From CAYMRB01 sp964392615 (GTDB taxonomy: Bacteria > Planctomycetota > UBA8108), in assembly GCA_964392615.1 (NCBI GenBank), contig CAYMRB010000225.1, forward strand, positions 1 to 15,969: a stretch of DNA of 15,969 bases, given 5' to 3'. Shown piece by piece: positions 14,163-15,969 of the stretch. Each line of letters opens with the position of its first letter. The first letter of the stretch is position 1. Under the pieces are notes generated by a model that saw only the letters and a program-made list of their open reading frames with translations, did no database searches and was not told the DNA's origin. The translations under genes and the position numbers were made by a program.

Positions 14163-15969
14163 TAGTCGTCGACGGCCCCGACCTGGGTACGGAGTTCGAG
14201 CTCGACCGCCCCGCGGAGGGCGACACGGTCCGGTTGACGATCGGCCGCGACCCGCGCGTCGCGTTGACGCTCGCCGACTCGGCGGTGTCGCGTGAGCACT
14301 GCCGCATCGACGCGACCCCGCGCGGCTTCCGTCTCGTCGATCTCGAGAGCCGCAATCGCACGTATCTGAACGCCGACCCGATCGAGCGCAGCTGGCTCAC
14401 GGACGGTGACCGCGTCGTCGTCGGCGACTCCGAGCTGCTCTTCGAGGACGACGCACCGGCCGTCGACGGCGGTGTCGCGTCGACGATCATCAAGGAGCTC
14501 GGCGGCGCGACCGCAGCGAGAATCTCGCTGCCCTCCGCCGAGAGACGGTCGGTCGACGACGAGGACACCGCGGACGACGTCGACCTGGCGGCCGCGTTCG
14601 ACAGCCTGCAGCGCGTCGTGCGGGCCGTCGGTCATGCGAACGGGTCGGCGACGGTTCGCGATCTCCTCGCCGGCTTCTTCTCGGAGCTCCTGGTTGCGCT
14701 CGCCGCCGACCGTGCCGCGTATCTCGTGCGCGACAAGGAACGCTGGGTCGTCTCGGCGCAGCACGATCCGCGCGAGACGGAGACACGGCAAAACGGCGGG
14801 GCGCTGCGCGCCAGCTTGACAGTGGTCGATCGCGCCGCGCAGGAACAAAAGACGATCCTCTCGTCGTTGGGCGACGAGTCGAATACCGAATCGGCCCCTC
14901 GTTCCTCGATGGCAGCGCCGGTCGTCGTCAACGATGCGGTCGCCGGCGTCGTCTGGGTCGAACGCGACGCGACGGGTCGACCGTTCGCGGCGCGCGATCT
15001 CGAGCTCCTGCGCGCGGCGGCCGAGCCGGTCGGCGGCGCGCTCGAACGCCTCGAGGAGCAGGACCGTCTCGTCGCCGAGAACCGCAACCTCATCCGCTCG
15101 ATCTCCGAGACGCACCGCATCGTCGGCGAGTCGCAGGGAATCCAGGACGTGCTCGAGTTCATCGGCCGCGCCGCGCCGACGCCAATGACCGTGCTCATCG
15201 CGGGCGAGACCGGCACCGGCAAGGAGCTCGTCGCCGCGGCGATCCACTACGGCAGCCCGCGGCGCGGCAAGCCATTCGTCGCGCTCAACTGCGCGGCGCT
15301 GCCCGAGAACCTCGTCGAGAGCGAGCTCTTCGGACACGAGCGCGGCGCGTTCACCGGCGCCGTCGCGCGCAAGAAGGGTCGCTTCGAGCTCGCGGACACC
15401 GGCACGGTCTTCCTCGACGAGGTCGCCGAGCTGACGCTGCCGTGCCAGGCGAAGCTGCTGCGCCTTCTCGAAGAACGCCGCTTCGAGCGCGTCGGCGGCG
15501 TCGAGGCGGTCGAGGTCGACGTGCGGATTATCGCCGCGTCGAATCGCGACCTCCTCGAGATGGTCGAGACGAAGGAGTTCCGCGAGGATCTGTACTACCG
15601 TCTCAGCGTGCTGAACGTCGCGCTGCCGCCGCTTCGCGAGCGGCCGGACGACATCATCCTCCTCACCGGACACTTCCTGGCGCTTCACGCGACCGCAGGC
15701 GGGCCGAAGAAACTCGCCAAGAGTGCCGAAAAGAAGTTGTTGAGCTACCCCTGGCCGGGAAACGTCCGCCAGCTGCGCAACGTCATCGAAAGTGCGATCG
15801 TGCTCGGTCAGGGTCGCGAAATCCGCGCCGACGATCTCGTGCTGCCGCAGGGGCGGTCGCCAGGCTCCGAGGCGTGGGAGCCGATCCGGCTCGCCGAACT
15901 GGAACGACGACACGTACTCCGCATGCTCGAGCACACGGGCGGCAACAAGAAGAGGGCGGCCGAGATCCT
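14150..15969 (+). CDS. FHA-GAF-AAA+ sigma-54-dependent transcriptional activator (3' end cut by window)
   Basis: The frame is open from ATG 14150 to the window end (606 residues visible). An FHA phosphothreonine-binding domain occupies about 1-100, with IGRDP (31-35), SREH (47-50) and ESRNRTYLN (66-74; Arg replaces the usual Gly of NGT). A GAF-like region follows (about 145-303) and then a helical linker. The AAA+ domain (about 322-555) has Walker A GETGTGKE (352-359), GAFTGA (399-404, sigma-54 contact), Walker B TVFLDEV (419-425) and the RLSVLNVALPPLRERPDDI segment (484-502) with its arginine-finger region. PWPGNVRQLRNVIE (534-547) leads to a Fis-type helix-turn-helix whose first residues (HTGGNKKRAAEI) are at the edge. 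GGAGGA at 14138-14143 is six bases before the ATG. It overlaps the kinase gene by 13 bases, so co-expression and kinase-to-FHA signalling are likely. Target promoters are unknown. Confidence 0.93.
   Translation, partial: MARLIVVDGPDLGTEFELDRPAEGDTVRLTIGRDPRVALTLADSAVSREHCRIDATPRGFRLVDLESRNRTYLNADPIERSWLTDGDRVVVGDSELLFEDDAPAVDGGVASTIIKELGGATAARISLPSAERRSVDDEDTADDVDLAAAFDSLQRVVRAVGHANGSATVRDLLAGFFSELLVALAADRAAYLVRDKERWVVSAQHDPRETETRQNGGALRASLTVVDRAAQEQKTILSSLGDESNTESAPRSSMAAPVVVNDAVAGVVWVERDATGRPFAARDLELLRAAAEPVGGALERLEEQDRLVAENRNLIRSISETHRIVGESQGIQDVLEFIGRAAPTPMTVLIAGETGTGKELVAAAIHYGSPRRGKPFVALNCAALPENLVESELFGHERGAFTGAVARKKGRFELADTGTVFLDEVAELTLPCQAKLLRLLEERRFERVGGVEAVEVDVRIIAASNRDLLEMVETKEFREDLYYRLSVLNVALPPLRERPDDIILLTGHFLALHATAGGPKKLAKSAEKKLLSYPWPGNVRQLRNVIESAIVLGQGREIRADDLVLPQGRSPGSEAWEPIRLAELERRHVLRMLEHTGGNKKRAAEI

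Noticed and set aside
13667..15934. Very long minus-strand open frame opposite the sigma-54 activator
   Set aside because: Its product is an Arg/Asp/Glu-rich mixture without recognisable domains, typical of the antisense of a high-GC gene, while the plus strand encodes clear FHA, Walker A/B and GAFTGA motifs.

Overview
The window is high-GC DNA with strongly G/C-ending codons, carrying chromosomal genes of a Gram-negative-type bacterium with an outer membrane. The combination of a lipopolysaccharide-export permease pair, a formylglycine sulfatase with a signal peptide, a membrane Ser/Thr kinase next to an FHA-containing sigma-54 activator, and a citramalate synthase fits Planctomycetota best. 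Myxococcota or another large-genome environmental phylum cannot be excluded from sequence alone. I see no tRNA, rRNA, CRISPR array, insertion sequence or phage gene.

Layout. (1) 1-242: a window-edge tract of hexanucleotide repeats, probably the acidic Ser-Asp tail of a plus-strand gene, then a non-coding gap with an 18-bp inverted repeat. (2) 243-2932, minus strand: lptF-lptG, overlapping by one base; LptF carries an unusual coiled-coil insertion. (3) 3074-9866, plus strand: four amino-acid biosynthesis genes. These are a branched-chain aminotransferase (ilvE), a chorismate mutase-prephenate dehydratase-ACT-DAHP-synthase-like fusion, 2-isopropylmalate synthase (leuA) and (R)-citramalate synthase (cimA). 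(4) 9888-12232, minus strand: a sulfatase and, upstream of it, a small family-2 glycosyltransferase. (5) 12381-15969, plus strand: a membrane Ser/Thr kinase overlapping by 13 bases an FHA-GAF-AAA+ sigma-54 activator that runs off the window.

The most notable element is between the fusion gene and leuA. A short ORF with seven Leu codons within ten positions (including the poor codons CTA and CTT) is followed by a bulged 11-bp hairpin with ten T residues. A competing pairing uses bases at the end of the ORF. This is the architecture of a classical leucine transcription attenuator, and it would control leuA and the tightly linked cimA.

The second notable element is the fusion protein. It joins both enzymes of the phenylalanine branch to a type I-beta DAHP-synthase-like domain. 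That domain lacks the usual metal-binding Cys and a PEP-binding Arg, and an in-frame GTG with a good Shine-Dalgarno in the linker could also produce the domain separately. In metabolic terms, CimA feeds isoleucine synthesis without threonine, LeuA commits 2-ketoisovalerate to leucine, IlvE performs the final transamination, and the fusion protein supplies phenylpyruvate.
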